Assembly (NCBI GenBank): GCA_964560355.1
Contig: CAZLLI010000002.1
Coordinates: forward strand, 1 to 64,000
Direction: 5' to 3'
DNA length: 64,000 nt
Source of the DNA: JAKEHA01 sp964560355
Lineage (GTDB): Bacteria; Krumholzibacteriota; Krumholzibacteriia; WVZY01; JAKEHA01
Position numbers and translations under genes: made by a program. The notes under the pieces are model-generated. The model searched no databases. It saw only the letters and a list, made by a program, of their open reading frames with translations, and was not told where the DNA came from. This document shows positions 42,831 through 54,305 of this stretch, in pieces (positions within the stretch are counted from its first letter, which is position 1; each line of letters starts with the position of its first letter).

Positions 42831-43411
42831 CGCGATAGTTGCGACGCGAGGTCGACGAGTGCTTTCGCGACCGCGTACACGGCGTCGCGCTCTTTCTCGT
42901 CGATCAAGTTGCCGGCGGCGTCGAACGCGGTGGCGGCTTTCGACAACGCCTTCTGCTGCGGGATGACGAGCATGCCGCAAATCGTCAAGGTCCAGCGCGC
43001 CTGAAATAGCCCCCGCATTCCGCCCAGCGCGCCGTTCGACGCCGACGTGAGCGCGACCGGCTTGTTGCGCGCCCACGCGAGCCCGTCTTTGGCGGACGGC
43101 GTGGGACGCGACGCCCAGTCGATGGTGTTCTTGAACAGCGGCGTCATGCTCCCGTTGTACTCGGGGAGTGAAAACAAGATGCCGTCGTGCGCCGCGAACA
43201 CGTCCTTGAGCGCGAGCGCGTTGGCGGGGAGTCCGTCCCACTTCTCGAGATCGGCGTCGTAGAGGGGTAGCGGATAGTCGCGCAGGTCGAGGCGCGTGAC
43301 GCGCGCGCCCGCGGCTTCGAGCCCGTCGCCGGCGACGCGCACCAAGCGGCGGTTGAAGGATCCTTCGCGCAGGCTGCACGCGAAGGCGACGATGCGCGGT
43401 GATGGATTCAC
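42827..43411 (-). CDS. NADPH-dependent FMN reductase
   Basis: 194 residues from GTG 43411, decided by the leaderless promoter. IVAFACSLREGSFNRRLVR is the FMN phosphate-binding loop and ILFSLPEYNGSMTPLFKNTIDW contains the PEYNGS motif of the NAD(P)H:FMN/azoreductase/arsenate-reductase-like flavodoxin family. Two-electron reduction of quinones, azo compounds or metals is typical. Ends by overlapping the aconitase stop by four bases; divergent from the aldo-keto reductase. Confidence 0.9.
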   Translation of the reverse strand: MNPSPRIVAFACSLREGSFNRRLVRVAGDGLEAAGARVTRLDLRDYPLPLYDADLEKWDGLPANALALKDVFAAHDGILFSLPEYNGSMTPLFKNTIDWASRPTPSAKDGLAWARNKPVALTSASNGALGGMRGLFQARWTLTICGMLVIPQQKALSKAATAFDAAGNLIDEKERDAVYAVAKALVDLASQLSR

Positions 43412-43417
43412 GAACGC

Positions 43418-43446
43418 AGTATCCAGCACTCGCGCGGGTTCGTCAA
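43418..43446 (-). promoter_or_regulatory. Leaderless promoter of the FMN reductase gene
   Basis: Minus strand -35 TTGACG (43441-43446), 17-nt spacer, -10 GATACT (43418-43423), six bases, then GTG 43411. One of the clearest leaderless promoters in the window. Confidence 0.7.
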
Positions 43447-43473
43447 ATGGTCGCACCCAATGGAGGAGTCTTC

Positions 43474-44442
43474 GTGGAGTATCGGCGGTTAGGCAGATCG
43501 GGGCTCAAGATTTCCGCGCTCTCGCTCGGTGCATGGGTGACGTACGGGTCGCAGGTGGGCGAAGACGTCGCGTACGAATGTATGACCGAGGCCTACGAGG
43601 GCGGCGTCAACTTCTTCGACAACGCGGAAGCGTACGCATCCGGCAAAGCGGAAGAGGTGATGGGCAACGTCATCCGGCGCGCGGGGTGGAAGCGCTCGGA
43701 CCTCGTGATCTCGACCAAGCTGTTCTGGGGCGGGAAGGGTCCCAACGACAAGGGGCTCTCGCGCAAGCGCATCGTCGAAGGCACCGAGCGCTCGCTCGCG
43801 CGCCTCAAGCTCGACTACGTCGACCTCTTGTTCTGCCACCGCCCCGACCCCGAGACCCCGATCGAAGAAACCGTGCGCGCGATGAACCACGTCATCGCGC
43901 AGGGGAAGGCGCTCTATTGGGGCACGAGCGAGTGGAGCGCCGACGAGATCGCGGAGGCGGCCGCGATCGCGAAGCGCGAACACATCATTGGACCTGCGAT
44001 GGAGCAGCCGCAGTACCACATGTTCCACCGCGACCGCGTCGAGAAGGAGTACGCGCGCCTCTACGACGAGATCGGCCTCGGCACCACGATTTGGAGCCCG
44101 CTCGCGAGCGGGCTCTTGACGGGGAAGTACGACCACGGACCGATTCGGGGGACGCGCGCGGAGCTGCCCGGGATGGAGTGGCTGCGCGAAGAACTGGTGG
44201 GGGCGTCGGCGCGTCCCAAGATCGAAAAGGTGAAGAAGCTCAAGCCCGTCGCCGACCGCCTCGGGTGCACGCGTGCGCAGCTCGCGCTCGCGTGGTGCCT
44301 CAAGAACCCGCGCGTGAGCTCCGTCATTACGGGGGCGACACGGCGCGAGCAGGTGAAGGAGAATCTGGGGGCGCTCTCGGTAGTGCCGAAGCTCACGTCC
44401 GACGTGATGCGCGACATCGATCGCGTCTTGGCCGGCGGCTGA
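43474..44442 (+). CDS. Aldo-keto reductase, potassium-channel beta-subunit type
   Basis: 322 residues from GTG 43474 with a GGAGGAG ribosome site; upstream ATGs lack one. YRRLGRSGLKISALSLGAWV, GVNFFDNAEAYASGKAEEVM (Asp/Tyr of the catalytic tetrad) and STKLFWGGKGPNDKGLSRK match the Kv-beta-like AKR group. Cofactor NADPH; substrate is likely an aldehyde or ketone. SSVITGATRREQVKENLGAL is the usual C-terminal cofactor loop. A strong terminator follows. Confidence 0.92.
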   Translation: MEYRRLGRSGLKISALSLGAWVTYGSQVGEDVAYECMTEAYEGGVNFFDNAEAYASGKAEEVMGNVIRRAGWKRSDLVISTKLFWGGKGPNDKGLSRKRIVEGTERSLARLKLDYVDLLFCHRPDPETPIEETVRAMNHVIAQGKALYWGTSEWSADEIAEAAAIAKREHIIGPAMEQPQYHMFHRDRVEKEYARLYDEIGLGTTIWSPLASGLLTGKYDHGPIRGTRAELPGMEWLREELVGASARPKIEKVKKLKPVADRLGCTRAQLALAWCLKNPRVSSVITGATRREQVKENLGALSVVPKLTSDVMRDIDRVLAGG

Positions 44443-44466
44443 TTCCCGAAAAAACGGACACAAAAA

Positions 44467-44493
44467 AAGATCCCGGGCGAAACCCGGGATCTT
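44467..44493 (+). terminator. Rho-independent terminator after the aldo-keto reductase gene
   Basis: 11-bp perfect stem AAGATCCCGGG/CCCGGGATCTT with loop CGAAA, an upstream A tract and downstream TCTT. It lies 25 nt after the stop codon. Confidence 0.85.
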
Positions 44494-44577
44494 CTTAAGC
44501 GCTCAGGAACTGAACGCCATAGTGCAGGGACCGCTACGATATCACTTGCCCTCCGGGGGTTCAAGCCCCTTTTTGTC

Positions 44578-44605
44578 TTGCCCCGTTATCCCGTTGTGGT
44601 AAAAT
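44578..44605 (+). promoter_or_regulatory. Upstream promoter of sucA
   Basis: -35 TTGCCC (44578-44583), 16-nt spacer, -10 TAAAAT (44600-44605). Confidence 0.5.
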
Positions 44606-44665
44606 AGTTTCGCCGTTCAGTCGGCGGTCCTCGCGGGACTTTCGGACCCGCTCCGAAAGCGTTGT

Positions 44666-44694
44666 TTGACACTCCAAAAAGGGCCGTGTTAATT
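44666..44694 (+). promoter_or_regulatory. Downstream promoter of sucA
   Basis: Perfect -35 TTGACA (44666-44671), 17-nt spacer, -10 TTAATT (44689-44694). Leader about 97 nt. Confidence 0.55.
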
Positions 44695-44797
44695 AACAGC
44701 GGCGCGCGAGTGCGCGCGCACCTGGGGCCGCAACGCGGCGTCGTGCGACACGAGACAGTCGCGGACGCTCGCCGGCAAGAACTGTGAGTATCACTGC

Positions 44798-47293
<2,496 letters not shown>

Positions 47294-47418
47294 TTTCGCG
47301 GACGTCCCCGTTCCTCCCGGCAAAGTTTTCCTCCTCGCCCCGCGTGCGGCGGGGGGGCATTTGTGTACTCTTCTTGCTCACTTGATTGCACTTACTCCGC
47401 TCGGAGACGCGGGGAAAC

Positions 47419-49110
47419 ATGCGATTCAAGCTGCACAAGAAGATTCAACAGAGCTTTTCGGCCAAGATCACGCTCTTGGTGGCGGCCAGCGTCATCGCGA
47501 CGTCGTTCGTGGTGGGCTTGGCGACCACGCACAGCACGGGGAAGTTCCTCACCGAACGACTCAAAGAGCAATTTCCGTCGACGCTCACCACGACCACCAC
47601 GCGCTTGCGCCTGTGGCACGACCGCCAGCTGGCGGAGCTGTCGCGACTCGCGCAGGCGGGCGCGATGCGCGACAACGTCGAACGCTACGCGCACGCGGGC
47701 GGCTCGGCGTCGGCTGCCGCCGACGCGCGCGAAGAGATCGCGCACTACCTGCGCATCGTCCGGCAGAACTACCAGGGCTACGACGAGCTCCTGGTGCTCG
47801 ACTCCAACGGGCGCACGGTGGCTGCGGCGGGGGGTGCCGCGACGACGGCGGGCGCCGCGGCCGCGGAGGCGTGGCTCGAGCTCGGCGAAACCGGCTTCGA
47901 GCAGGGCGCGTCGCGCGCGATCGCCGGCGATCGCAGCGCGCACCAGTGGCTGTTCGTCGCCACGCGCGACAGCACCATCGCGCCGTCGAAACAAACCTGG
48001 CTGGCCGCGCGCGTCGACTTGTCGCAGTGCGGGCACCTGCTCGACGAAGTCAAGCTGGGCCCGGGCGCCGACCTCTACCTGCTGGACGTGCAGGGGCGCT
48101 TCCTCACCCAGCCGCGCCTCGCGGTGGGGCCGCGCGTGGGCGGCGAAGCGATGAAGGTGCCGACGCGCCAAAACGGTCCTTTGGTCGTGGAACGACTGCG
48201 CACCTACGACGGGCGCGTCGTGTTCCACGCCAAGGTGCACCTCGACCCGCTCGGGTGGTGGCTCGTGTACGAGGAAGACTACGAAGCCGCCATGTCGCCC
48301 GTGATCGAGGCCCAGCGGCGCATTTGGGTGGCGGTCGTCGCCGTGGGTGCGATCGCGATTCTCGCCGCGCTCAAAATTACGCAGTCGCTCTTGAAGCCGA
48401 TCAAGGAGATCCAAGTCGGCGCCAAGCGCATCAACGAGGGCATGGTCGGCGTCAAGATTCCCAAGCGCTTCGACGACGAAGTCGGCACCATGATCGACAC
48501 CTTCAACGAGATGGCGTCGCGCATCACGCTGTGGCAGGCCGAGCTCCACTACAAGAACAAGATGCTCAACTCGCAGAACGACCGCCTGCAAGACATGAAC
48601 GAGCGCTTGGAGAAGTTGTCGGTGACCGACGGCTTGACCGGCCTATTCAACCACCGTCATTTCTGGAACCTGATGAACACCGAGCTGACCCACGTGAACT
48701 TGCACCGCGGCAACCTGGCGCTCACCATCCTCGACCTCGACGACTTCAAGCGCGTCAACGACAAGTTCGGTCACGCGGTGGGCGACCTGCTCCTGCAAAC
48801 CGTGGCGACCGTGCTCAAGGACACCGTGCGCGACACCGACATCGTCGCGCGCTACGGCGGCGAGGAGTTCGCAATTCTGTTGCCCGACACCGACGAGAGC
48901 GGCGTACAACAAGTCGCGGAGAAGATTCGCGCCGCGGTCGAAGCGATTCGCTTCAACGTCCCCGAGACCGACATCACCCTCAAGGTCACCGTCAGTGTGG
49001 GCGTGTCGGTGTTCCGCGGCAACCGCCGCGAGTTCTTCAACGCGGCCGACCGCGCGCTCTATAAGTCGAAGGCGGCCGGCAAGAACTGCGTGCACTACGC
49101 GCTCGCGTAG
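47419..49110 (+). CDS. Membrane diguanylate cyclase (Cache-HAMP-GGDEF)
   Basis: 563 residues from ATG 47419 (GGGGAAAC upstream). Helix 1 at about 16-38, an extracellular dCache-like sensor (40-300, GYDELLVLDSNGRTV), helix 2 about 305-326, HAMP (330-383) with a coiled coil, and a GGDEF domain. The active site is GGEEF at 480-484, and the product-inhibition I-site RDTD is at 471-474, so a functional c-di-GMP synthase is expected. SVTDGLTGLFNHRHFWN is the domain start. Signal unknown. No EAL domain. Confidence 0.92.
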   Translation: MRFKLHKKIQQSFSAKITLLVAASVIATSFVVGLATTHSTGKFLTERLKEQFPSTLTTTTTRLRLWHDRQLAELSRLAQAGAMRDNVERYAHAGGSASAAADAREEIAHYLRIVRQNYQGYDELLVLDSNGRTVAAAGGAATTAGAAAAEAWLELGETGFEQGASRAIAGDRSAHQWLFVATRDSTIAPSKQTWLAARVDLSQCGHLLDEVKLGPGADLYLLDVQGRFLTQPRLAVGPRVGGEAMKVPTRQNGPLVVERLRTYDGRVVFHAKVHLDPLGWWLVYEEDYEAAMSPVIEAQRRIWVAVVAVGAIAILAALKITQSLLKPIKEIQVGAKRINEGMVGVKIPKRFDDEVGTMIDTFNEMASRITLWQAELHYKNKMLNSQNDRLQDMNERLEKLSVTDGLTGLFNHRHFWNLMNTELTHVNLHRGNLALTILDLDDFKRVNDKFGHAVGDLLLQTVATVLKDTVRDTDIVARYGGEEFAILLPDTDESGVQQVAEKIRAAVEAIRFNVPETDITLKVTVSVGVSVFRGNRREFFNAADRALYKSKAAGKNCVHYALA

Positions 49111-49165
49111 CGACCCTCATTCAATTCATTCCATCGGGAAAAGAACAGCGATCGGAAGCGAAGGG

Positions 49166-49882
49166 CTAGCGCACCAGGGAGGCGTGGATCCATCCCTCGA
49201 CGCCGTTCGGCGTGCGCACGTGGTACCAGTCGTCCGCCGTTCCCCAGCACAGCAGCACCGCGCCGACCGAGAGGCGGTCGACGACCGAGTAGCCCTGGCC
49301 GGGGCCTTCGCGCACGTTGGCGACGTCGACGGAAACGGTGCGCGTGATGAGCGCGCTCTCCATGCTCGCGCGGCGCTCCGAGCTGTTCATGGTATGGTTC
49401 GCGCGCTCCGCGAAGAACTGCGCGGCGGCGAAGTTCTGTTTGCGGATCAACCGTTCCGACGACTCGATGAGGTCCTGCACGTAGTGCGAGGTCGAATCGG
49501 AAAGGACGTTGGGGTGCTCGCGTTCGAGCTTGTCGTAGCGAATGCGCGCCTCGGCCGCCGCCGCCACCGCCGCCGCCTTGCCCTGGTCGGAGGCGAGACG
49601 CTCCTCGTAGATCGCAAATTGCTGCTCGACGCGCTTCAAGTCGGCGTGTGCGTCCGCGAGCTCCTGTTCGAGGAGCTGGTTGGCCTGCACGAGGCGGTCG
49701 CGTTCGACGCGCAAACGCGCGATCTCGGCCGACGGGGTCACCTTGCCGTTCTTACCGCGGCTTTGCGCCCCCTCGACGTCACCCGAACCCCCGTGCGAGG
49801 CCGCGCTGCTGCAGCCCGAGGCCGCGAGGAGCGCGCCGAGGCACAGCGCGGAATAGCGAGTCTTGTGAAAAACGGACGACAT
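49166..49882 (-). CDS. SH3-domain lipoprotein with coiled coil
   Basis: 238 residues. Lipobox LAASGC (Cys24). A coiled coil follows (residues about 50-115: AEIARLRVERDRLVQANQLL ...), then a helical part and a C-terminal bacterial SH3 domain (VSVDVANVREGPGQGYSVVDRL ... GWIHASLV). Such lipoproteins bind cell wall peptides or partner proteins. Probably co-transcribed with bioY, 45 nt upstream. Confidence 0.8.
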   Translation of the reverse strand: MSSVFHKTRYSALCLGALLAASGCSSAASHGGSGDVEGAQSRGKNGKVTPSAEIARLRVERDRLVQANQLLEQELADAHADLKRVEQQFAIYEERLASDQGKAAAVAAAAEARIRYDKLEREHPNVLSDSTSHYVQDLIESSERLIRKQNFAAAQFFAERANHTMNSSERRASMESALITRTVSVDVANVREGPGQGYSVVDRLSVGAVLLCWGTADDWYHVRTPNGVEGWIHASLVR

Positions 49883-49927
49883 GCACCCGGACGTGGCAAT
49901 TGGCGTGCCACCCCGGCCGTTCCTAGG

Positions 49928-50527
49928 TTAGCGGGAGCGGTAGTGTCGGACGAGGGCGGTGGAGGAACGATAGATCGACAGGGCGGCCACGATCTTGAAC
50001 GCGGCGCCCGGGAGGAAAGGAAGCAGGCCGACCGTGATCGCGTTGCCGAGGTCGTGCGTGTAGAAGAGAGCCAAGTGCGCGACGCCGAGCGCGAGAATCA
50101 CCATATTACCAACCATGAACGCCAGCGCTTGCCACAATAGCCGCTCGGAGCGTCGCAGGAGCGAACCGATGATCCACGGCGCGATCAAGAACGCGATCAG
50201 GTAGCCGCCGGTCGGACCGCCGAGGATGGCCCAACCGCTCGCGCCGCCCGCGAACAGGGGAACGCCGGCTGCGCCCGCACCCACGTAGATCCACTGGCTC
50301 AACGAACCCCACCCGCGACCGATCGACGCCCCCGCCAGCATCACGAACAGCGTCTGCATCGTGATCGGCACGGGTTCAATGGGAATGACGATATTCGCAC
50401 CCACCGCGGTGAGACCCGCGAACACGAGCGCGCCCGCCACACCCAGCGCGACGCGCGTCGCGCGCGACGGCGCCACCGCGAGGGCGGGTGCGTCGGCCGT
50501 GAGCGTCATGTCGGTTCTCGGTGTCAT
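49928..50527 (-). CDS. bioY: BioY biotin transporter S component
   Basis: 199 residues with six helices. IPIEPVPITMQTLFVMLAGA and LGGPTGGYLIAFLIAPWIIG are BioY hallmarks; the loop between helices binds biotin. It takes up biotin alone or with an ECF module; no ecfAT genes are nearby. The upstream region has no evident biotin-specific element. Lies between the HAD gene and the SH3 lipoprotein gene on the minus strand. Confidence 0.93.
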   Translation of the reverse strand: MTPRTDMTLTADAPALAVAPSRATRVALGVAGALVFAGLTAVGANIVIPIEPVPITMQTLFVMLAGASIGRGWGSLSQWIYVGAGAAGVPLFAGGASGWAILGGPTGGYLIAFLIAPWIIGSLLRRSERLLWQALAFMVGNMVILALGVAHLALFYTHDLGNAITVGLLPFLPGAAFKIVAALSIYRSSTALVRHYRSR

Positions 50528-50594
50528 GGGTTTCGTCGAACGCGGACGGTCGCCGCGCTCGAGGCGTCATGTTCGGGCGCGCGAGGCGTTTCTG

Positions 50595-51719
50595 TCAAGC
50601 GCTTTCACCGCCGTCGAGGCGCGCGTCGGGTTCCAGCGCGAGCAGGCGGTCGACGCGGTCGCACACGGCGTCCGCGGTTTCCGCGACCACGCGCGCGAAC
50701 CAACTGGGGTGTTCGCCGGCGACGAAGGGCGAACCCCAGCGCGCGCCCGCGTCGGCGTCGCTCGCCAACTCCGCCACCACGTGGACCGTCTTCCATCCGT
50801 GCGCGCGCGCGGCGCGAATGTCGCTGTGCGCGTTGTCGCCGACGTAGAGCACGCGCTCGCCGCGCACGCCGATGCGCGCTTCGATTTCATCCACGTGCGC
50901 CCCTTCGAGGACCGCGGCGTCGTGGGCGAGCGCACGGCGATGGTCAGTCGCGCGGTCGAAGAAGCGCGGCTTCGCCGACGACATCGACACCACCGTGAAG
51001 AGCGATCGCCACGCGGGTCCCACCACGAGGTCGAGCACGTGGGTCGCGTAGTCGAACTCCGAATTGGTGACGACGAAGAGCGTCTTGCCGGCGCGCCGCC
51101 AGTGCGCGAGGCGCGCGGCGACGCCGTCGACGGGGGCGACGAAGCGCGCGAGGTCGCGCACCAGGCGCCCTTTCAGCTCGCCCTGCGTGTGCGAGCGGTC
51201 GAGCATCTGGCGCGCGTCGAGACAGGCGCGCGCGGGGTCGAACGCGCGCGCGCCTCTGCCCGTCGCGTGCGCGCGCGTGAGCGCTTCGAACAACCACATG
51301 GTCGGCACGTCGAAGGGCGACGACAGCGGGTGCACCTGCGCCCTCGCGTCGGGGAGCGGCTCGCCCGGCGCGATCCCATCGACCCACGCGCCCGCGCGAC
51401 GCGCGACGCGCACGCGCCGCTCAGCGTCCAGCTTGACCACGTGCGCGCTCGCAAGGTCGAGCGCGAGCGCGCGCGCAGCCTCGAAATCGCCGCGCTGCGG
51501 ATCGACGACGACGTCGCCGGGCTGGTACCCGCGCTCCGTAACCAAGAACTCCTGCGCTTCCGCCATGGCGAGGGCGTTGACGGCCGGGTCGTCGTAGATG
51601 GCGAGCGTGTGGTCGAGGTCGAAACCGACCGCGTCGACAGCCCCGAGATCGAGCGAGCGATTCGCCGTGAGACGGGCGCGAGGTCGTGGCATGGCGATGG
51701 GGTCGAAGGGTGGCTTCAT
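50595..51719 (-). CDS. HAD-IG family 5'-nucleotidase
   Basis: 374 residues from ATG 51719 (an upstream in-frame ATG at 51815 has no ribosome site). VDAVGFDLDHTLAIYDDPAV holds the HAD nucleophile and acid/base Asp; FVVTNSEFDYATHVLDLV is motif II and VLYVGDNAHSDIRAARAHGW is motif IV. This order and length fit the cytosolic purine 5'-nucleotidase-like HAD-IG group. It probably dephosphorylates nucleoside monophosphates. 67 nt upstream of bioY. Confidence 0.88.
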   Translation of the reverse strand: MKPPFDPIAMPRPRARLTANRSLDLGAVDAVGFDLDHTLAIYDDPAVNALAMAEAQEFLVTERGYQPGDVVVDPQRGDFEAARALALDLASAHVVKLDAERRVRVARRAGAWVDGIAPGEPLPDARAQVHPLSSPFDVPTMWLFEALTRAHATGRGARAFDPARACLDARQMLDRSHTQGELKGRLVRDLARFVAPVDGVAARLAHWRRAGKTLFVVTNSEFDYATHVLDLVVGPAWRSLFTVVSMSSAKPRFFDRATDHRRALAHDAAVLEGAHVDEIEARIGVRGERVLYVGDNAHSDIRAARAHGWKTVHVVAELASDADAGARWGSPFVAGEHPSWFARVVAETADAVCDRVDRLLALEPDARLDGGESA

Positions 51720-51967
51720 GGTGAACCGGGGGAGGCTAACAGCCCGGCTGGCGTCGGTCAACGCATCGACTGAGGGCCGTCGGTACGCCAAATCGTCGTG
51801 TGAAACAATGCACATGAGTCCTTGGGAAAACGGCCTTGCGTTTTCGTGGATATCGGGATACGTATGGGAATAGCGAGGAAAAAGAGGGTGTGTGGGGAAA
51901 CGCTAAGGGCTAAATCGGCACTGGTTGGCGCCGCGGAAGCGGTGCGTCTGTAGTTCAAGGAGTTCGC
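51720..51967 (+). other. 248-nt intergenic region upstream of DUF2203 gene
   Basis: More AT-rich than its surroundings. TTGCGT (51836-51841) with TACGTA 17 nt downstream is a possible promoter for the DUF2203 gene. No hairpin or ORF of note beyond this. Confidence 0.3.
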
Positions 51968-52393
51968 ATGAACCCGAAGTTCTTCACCGTCGAGGAAGCG
52001 AACGCCCTCATTGGCTTCCTGGAAAATTCACTCGAGAGGATCCGACGCAACCGCCAGCGCTATTTGTGGCTGCTGGAGGAGATCGCGATCCTCAAGTTGA
52101 TCGTGGAATGCGGCGCCGACGAGGCCAACCGCGACACGGTCGACCTGGAAGAGAAGACCCACGAGCTCAAGGCCGTGGAAGCGGAGATCGACAAGGCGCG
52201 CGCTTCGGTTCGCGACGCCGGTTGCATCTTGAAGGACGAAGAGAAGGGCCTGGTCGACTTCTTCTCGATCCAGAGCAACACGGTGGTCTACCTGTCGTGG
52301 AAGCGCGGCGAAGATTCGGTCAAGTTCTGGCGTTCGATTCGGGACGCCGATAGCAACGTGCGCCGGCCCTTGGAAGGGTCGCCGTCAACGTAG
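51968..52393 (+). CDS. DUF2203 family protein
   Basis: 141 residues, helical. Begins KFFTVEEANALIGFLENSLE and has ILKDEEKGLVDFFSIQSN, then VYLSWKRGEDSVKFW, the conserved DUF2203 blocks. Soluble, function unknown. CAAGGAG ribosome site. A strong terminator follows. Confidence 0.88.
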   Translation: MNPKFFTVEEANALIGFLENSLERIRRNRQRYLWLLEEIAILKLIVECGADEANRDTVDLEEKTHELKAVEAEIDKARASVRDAGCILKDEEKGLVDFFSIQSNTVVYLSWKRGEDSVKFWRSIRDADSNVRRPLEGSPST

Positions 52394-52423
52394 TTACGCC
52401 CAGCAGAGTAGTCACGGTCGACG

Positions 52424-52456
52424 ACGCCGCCGGAGAGACTCCGGCGGCGTTTTCGT
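52424..52456. terminator. Bidirectional terminator between DUF2203 and ETF-QO genes
   Basis: 12-bp perfect stem (52424-52435 with 52439-52450), loop AGA, followed by TTTCGTTTT. It ends the plus gene and overlaps the 3' end of the minus gene. Confidence 0.88.
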
Positions 52457-52457
52457 T

Positions 52458-54146
52458 TTATAGCGCGGTGTAGTTGGGGCCTTGCCCGCCTTCGGGCGGC
52501 GTCCATCGAATGTTGTCGAGCGGGCACTTGATGTCGCAGGTCTGGCAGTGCACGCAGTTGGCGAAGTTGACCTGGAGCCGCAGCGCGCCGCCGTCGCTCG
52601 TCACCATCTCGTACACGTTGGCCGGGCAGAAGCGGTTGCACGGGTAGCGATACGTCGCGACGCACGTCTGGTAACACTTCTGGGTGTCGAGGACGAGCAA
52701 GTGCGAGGGCTGGTCTTCGCCGTGCATGGTACCGGAGAGATACACGTCCTGCAGCTTGTCGAGGAATTCGCGGCCGTCGTACTTGCGCGGCGGCGGAAGA
52801 TCGATGTCGACGCCGTAGTACTCGGCGACGCTCTTGAAGGTGTAGCGGTCTTCTTTCTCGTGCGCGGGTCCGAGCACGTCGGCGCCGCCCGTCGCTTGCT
52901 GCAAGCCCACGTGCACGAGCGCGCGCGGGAGCCCGAGCGACATCGCGCGGTGGAAGTTGCGCGTCTTGTAGAGCTGCTTGCCGACGTAGCTGTCGTACAC
53001 GGCCCGCTCGTAGGGGGCGAGCGTCGGGGACGAATAGTCGTCGGCGATGAGGGACTGGAAGGCGGTCTCCGCCGCCAGCATGCCCGACTTCATCGCGAGG
53101 TGGATGCCCTTCAAGCGCGCCATGTCGACGAGCGAAGCCGCTTCTCCGATCAGCAGCGCGCCGTCGGTGTAGAGCTTCGGGATCGAGTGGTAGCCGCCCG
53201 CGGCTATCACCTTTGCGCCGTAGTACACACTCTTGCCGCCCGCGAGGAGCTTGCGAATGGTCGGGTGTTCCTTGAATTGCTGCAGCTGCTCGTGCGGATT
53301 GATGAACGGGTCGCGGTAGTCGAGCGGCGTCACCAACCCGACCGCGAGCATGTTGTCGGCCATGGTGTAGATGAAGGTCCCCCCGACGGAATCGGCGCGG
53401 AACGGATACCCCATGGTGTGGACGACGCGTCCAACGTCGGTGCGTCCGGCCGGGACTTCGAACACTTCCTTGACCCCGGTCTCGAACACTTGCAGCGATT
53501 TCCCTGCGAGGAGCCGGTGGCGCGCGATGAGCTGCTTCGACAAGTAGCCGCGCGGGCCGTCGCCGAAGATAGTGAGCTTGGCGCGCAGGTCGATGCCGAG
53601 CTCGAAGTTCGGCTTGCGCTGCCCGTGCTTGTCGATCCCCTTGTCGCCGGTGCGAATCCCGACCACGGCGCCGTTTTCTTCCAATATCTCGACGCCGGCG
53701 AAACCCGCGAACACGTTGACGCCGGCGGCTTCGACCAAACCGCCGAGCCAGCGGTTGAAGCGCGCGAGCGACACGATGGGCAGCCCGTGGTTGCGAAGCG
53801 GCGGCGGTGTAACGGGGAAGCGCAGCGCGCGCTGCTTGGTGAGGAAATACACGTCCTCGGCCTCGACGCGCTTCTCGATCGGGCAGCCCTTGGCTTCGTA
53901 GTCGGGGATGAGTTCGCGGAGCGCGATCGGGTCCAGCACCGCGCCCGAAAGCGAGTGCGCGCCCACTTCGCTGCCTTTTTCGACCACGGCGATCATGGGG
54001 GAGAGCGCCGCGCCCTGACCGGTCTCGGCGACGCGCGCGTTGTGGGCCTCGACGAGCTGCTGGAGGCGCAGCGCGCCCGCCAGCGACGCCGCGCCGGCTC
54101 CGACGAAGAGGACGTCGACTTCCAGGACTTCGCGATTCTCGCTCAT
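52458..54146 (-). CDS. Electron-transfer flavoprotein:quinone oxidoreductase
   Basis: 562 residues. FAD site VDVLFVGAGAASLAGALRL; GYHSIPKLYTDGALLIGEAA is the second FAD motif; 4Fe-4S ligands are in CNRFCPANVYE and NCVHCQTCDIKCPLDN. This domain order is that of ETF-QO (FixC-like with fused ferredoxin), which passes electrons from ETF to the quinone pool. Membrane-bound by an amphipathic surface. No etfAB genes in the window. It starts 160 nt from nuoI on the other strand. Confidence 0.93.
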   Translation of the reverse strand: MSENREVLEVDVLFVGAGAASLAGALRLQQLVEAHNARVAETGQGAALSPMIAVVEKGSEVGAHSLSGAVLDPIALRELIPDYEAKGCPIEKRVEAEDVYFLTKQRALRFPVTPPPLRNHGLPIVSLARFNRWLGGLVEAAGVNVFAGFAGVEILEENGAVVGIRTGDKGIDKHGQRKPNFELGIDLRAKLTIFGDGPRGYLSKQLIARHRLLAGKSLQVFETGVKEVFEVPAGRTDVGRVVHTMGYPFRADSVGGTFIYTMADNMLAVGLVTPLDYRDPFINPHEQLQQFKEHPTIRKLLAGGKSVYYGAKVIAAGGYHSIPKLYTDGALLIGEAASLVDMARLKGIHLAMKSGMLAAETAFQSLIADDYSSPTLAPYERAVYDSYVGKQLYKTRNFHRAMSLGLPRALVHVGLQQATGGADVLGPAHEKEDRYTFKSVAEYYGVDIDLPPPRKYDGREFLDKLQDVYLSGTMHGEDQPSHLLVLDTQKCYQTCVATYRYPCNRFCPANVYEMVTSDGGALRLQVNFANCVHCQTCDIKCPLDNIRWTPPEGGQGPNYTAL

Positions 54147-54234
54147 GGGACTCCCGTCGTTTGAAAGACCACGGCATGATAACCAGTCGGCGCGGAGTCG
54201 TCAAAAGCGACCGCGTCGACGCCCGTCGAAGCCC

Positions 54235-54262
54235 TTGACATTCCGCGCCGTTCGGGTAGATT
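54235..54262 (+). promoter_or_regulatory. nuoI promoter
   Basis: Perfect -35 TTGACA (54235-54240), 16-nt spacer, -10 TAGATT (54257-54262). Leader about 38 nt; no strong Shine-Dalgarno. Confidence 0.65.
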
Positions 54263-54305
54263 AGGCCGACCGCGCGGCGCGCCCGCGCCCACTCGAAACG
54301 CAACC

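Larger units (their letters stand above)
44443..44797 (+). other. 355-nt intergenic region between AKR and sucA
   Basis: It holds the AKR terminator (44467-44493), a weak hairpin with T5 (GGGG TTCAAG CCCC at 44556-44575), and two promoter-like sequences (44578-44605 and 44666-44694). A leader of about 100-190 nt precedes sucA. No ORF with a plausible ribosome site and no recognisable riboswitch were seen. Confidence 0.6.

Noticed and set aside
44553..44580. T-loop-like TTCAAGC in a G/C stem, suggesting a tRNA or tmRNA end
   Set aside because: No matching acceptor stem, anticodon arm or CCA end nearby. It is better read as a weak terminator hairpin with a T tract.
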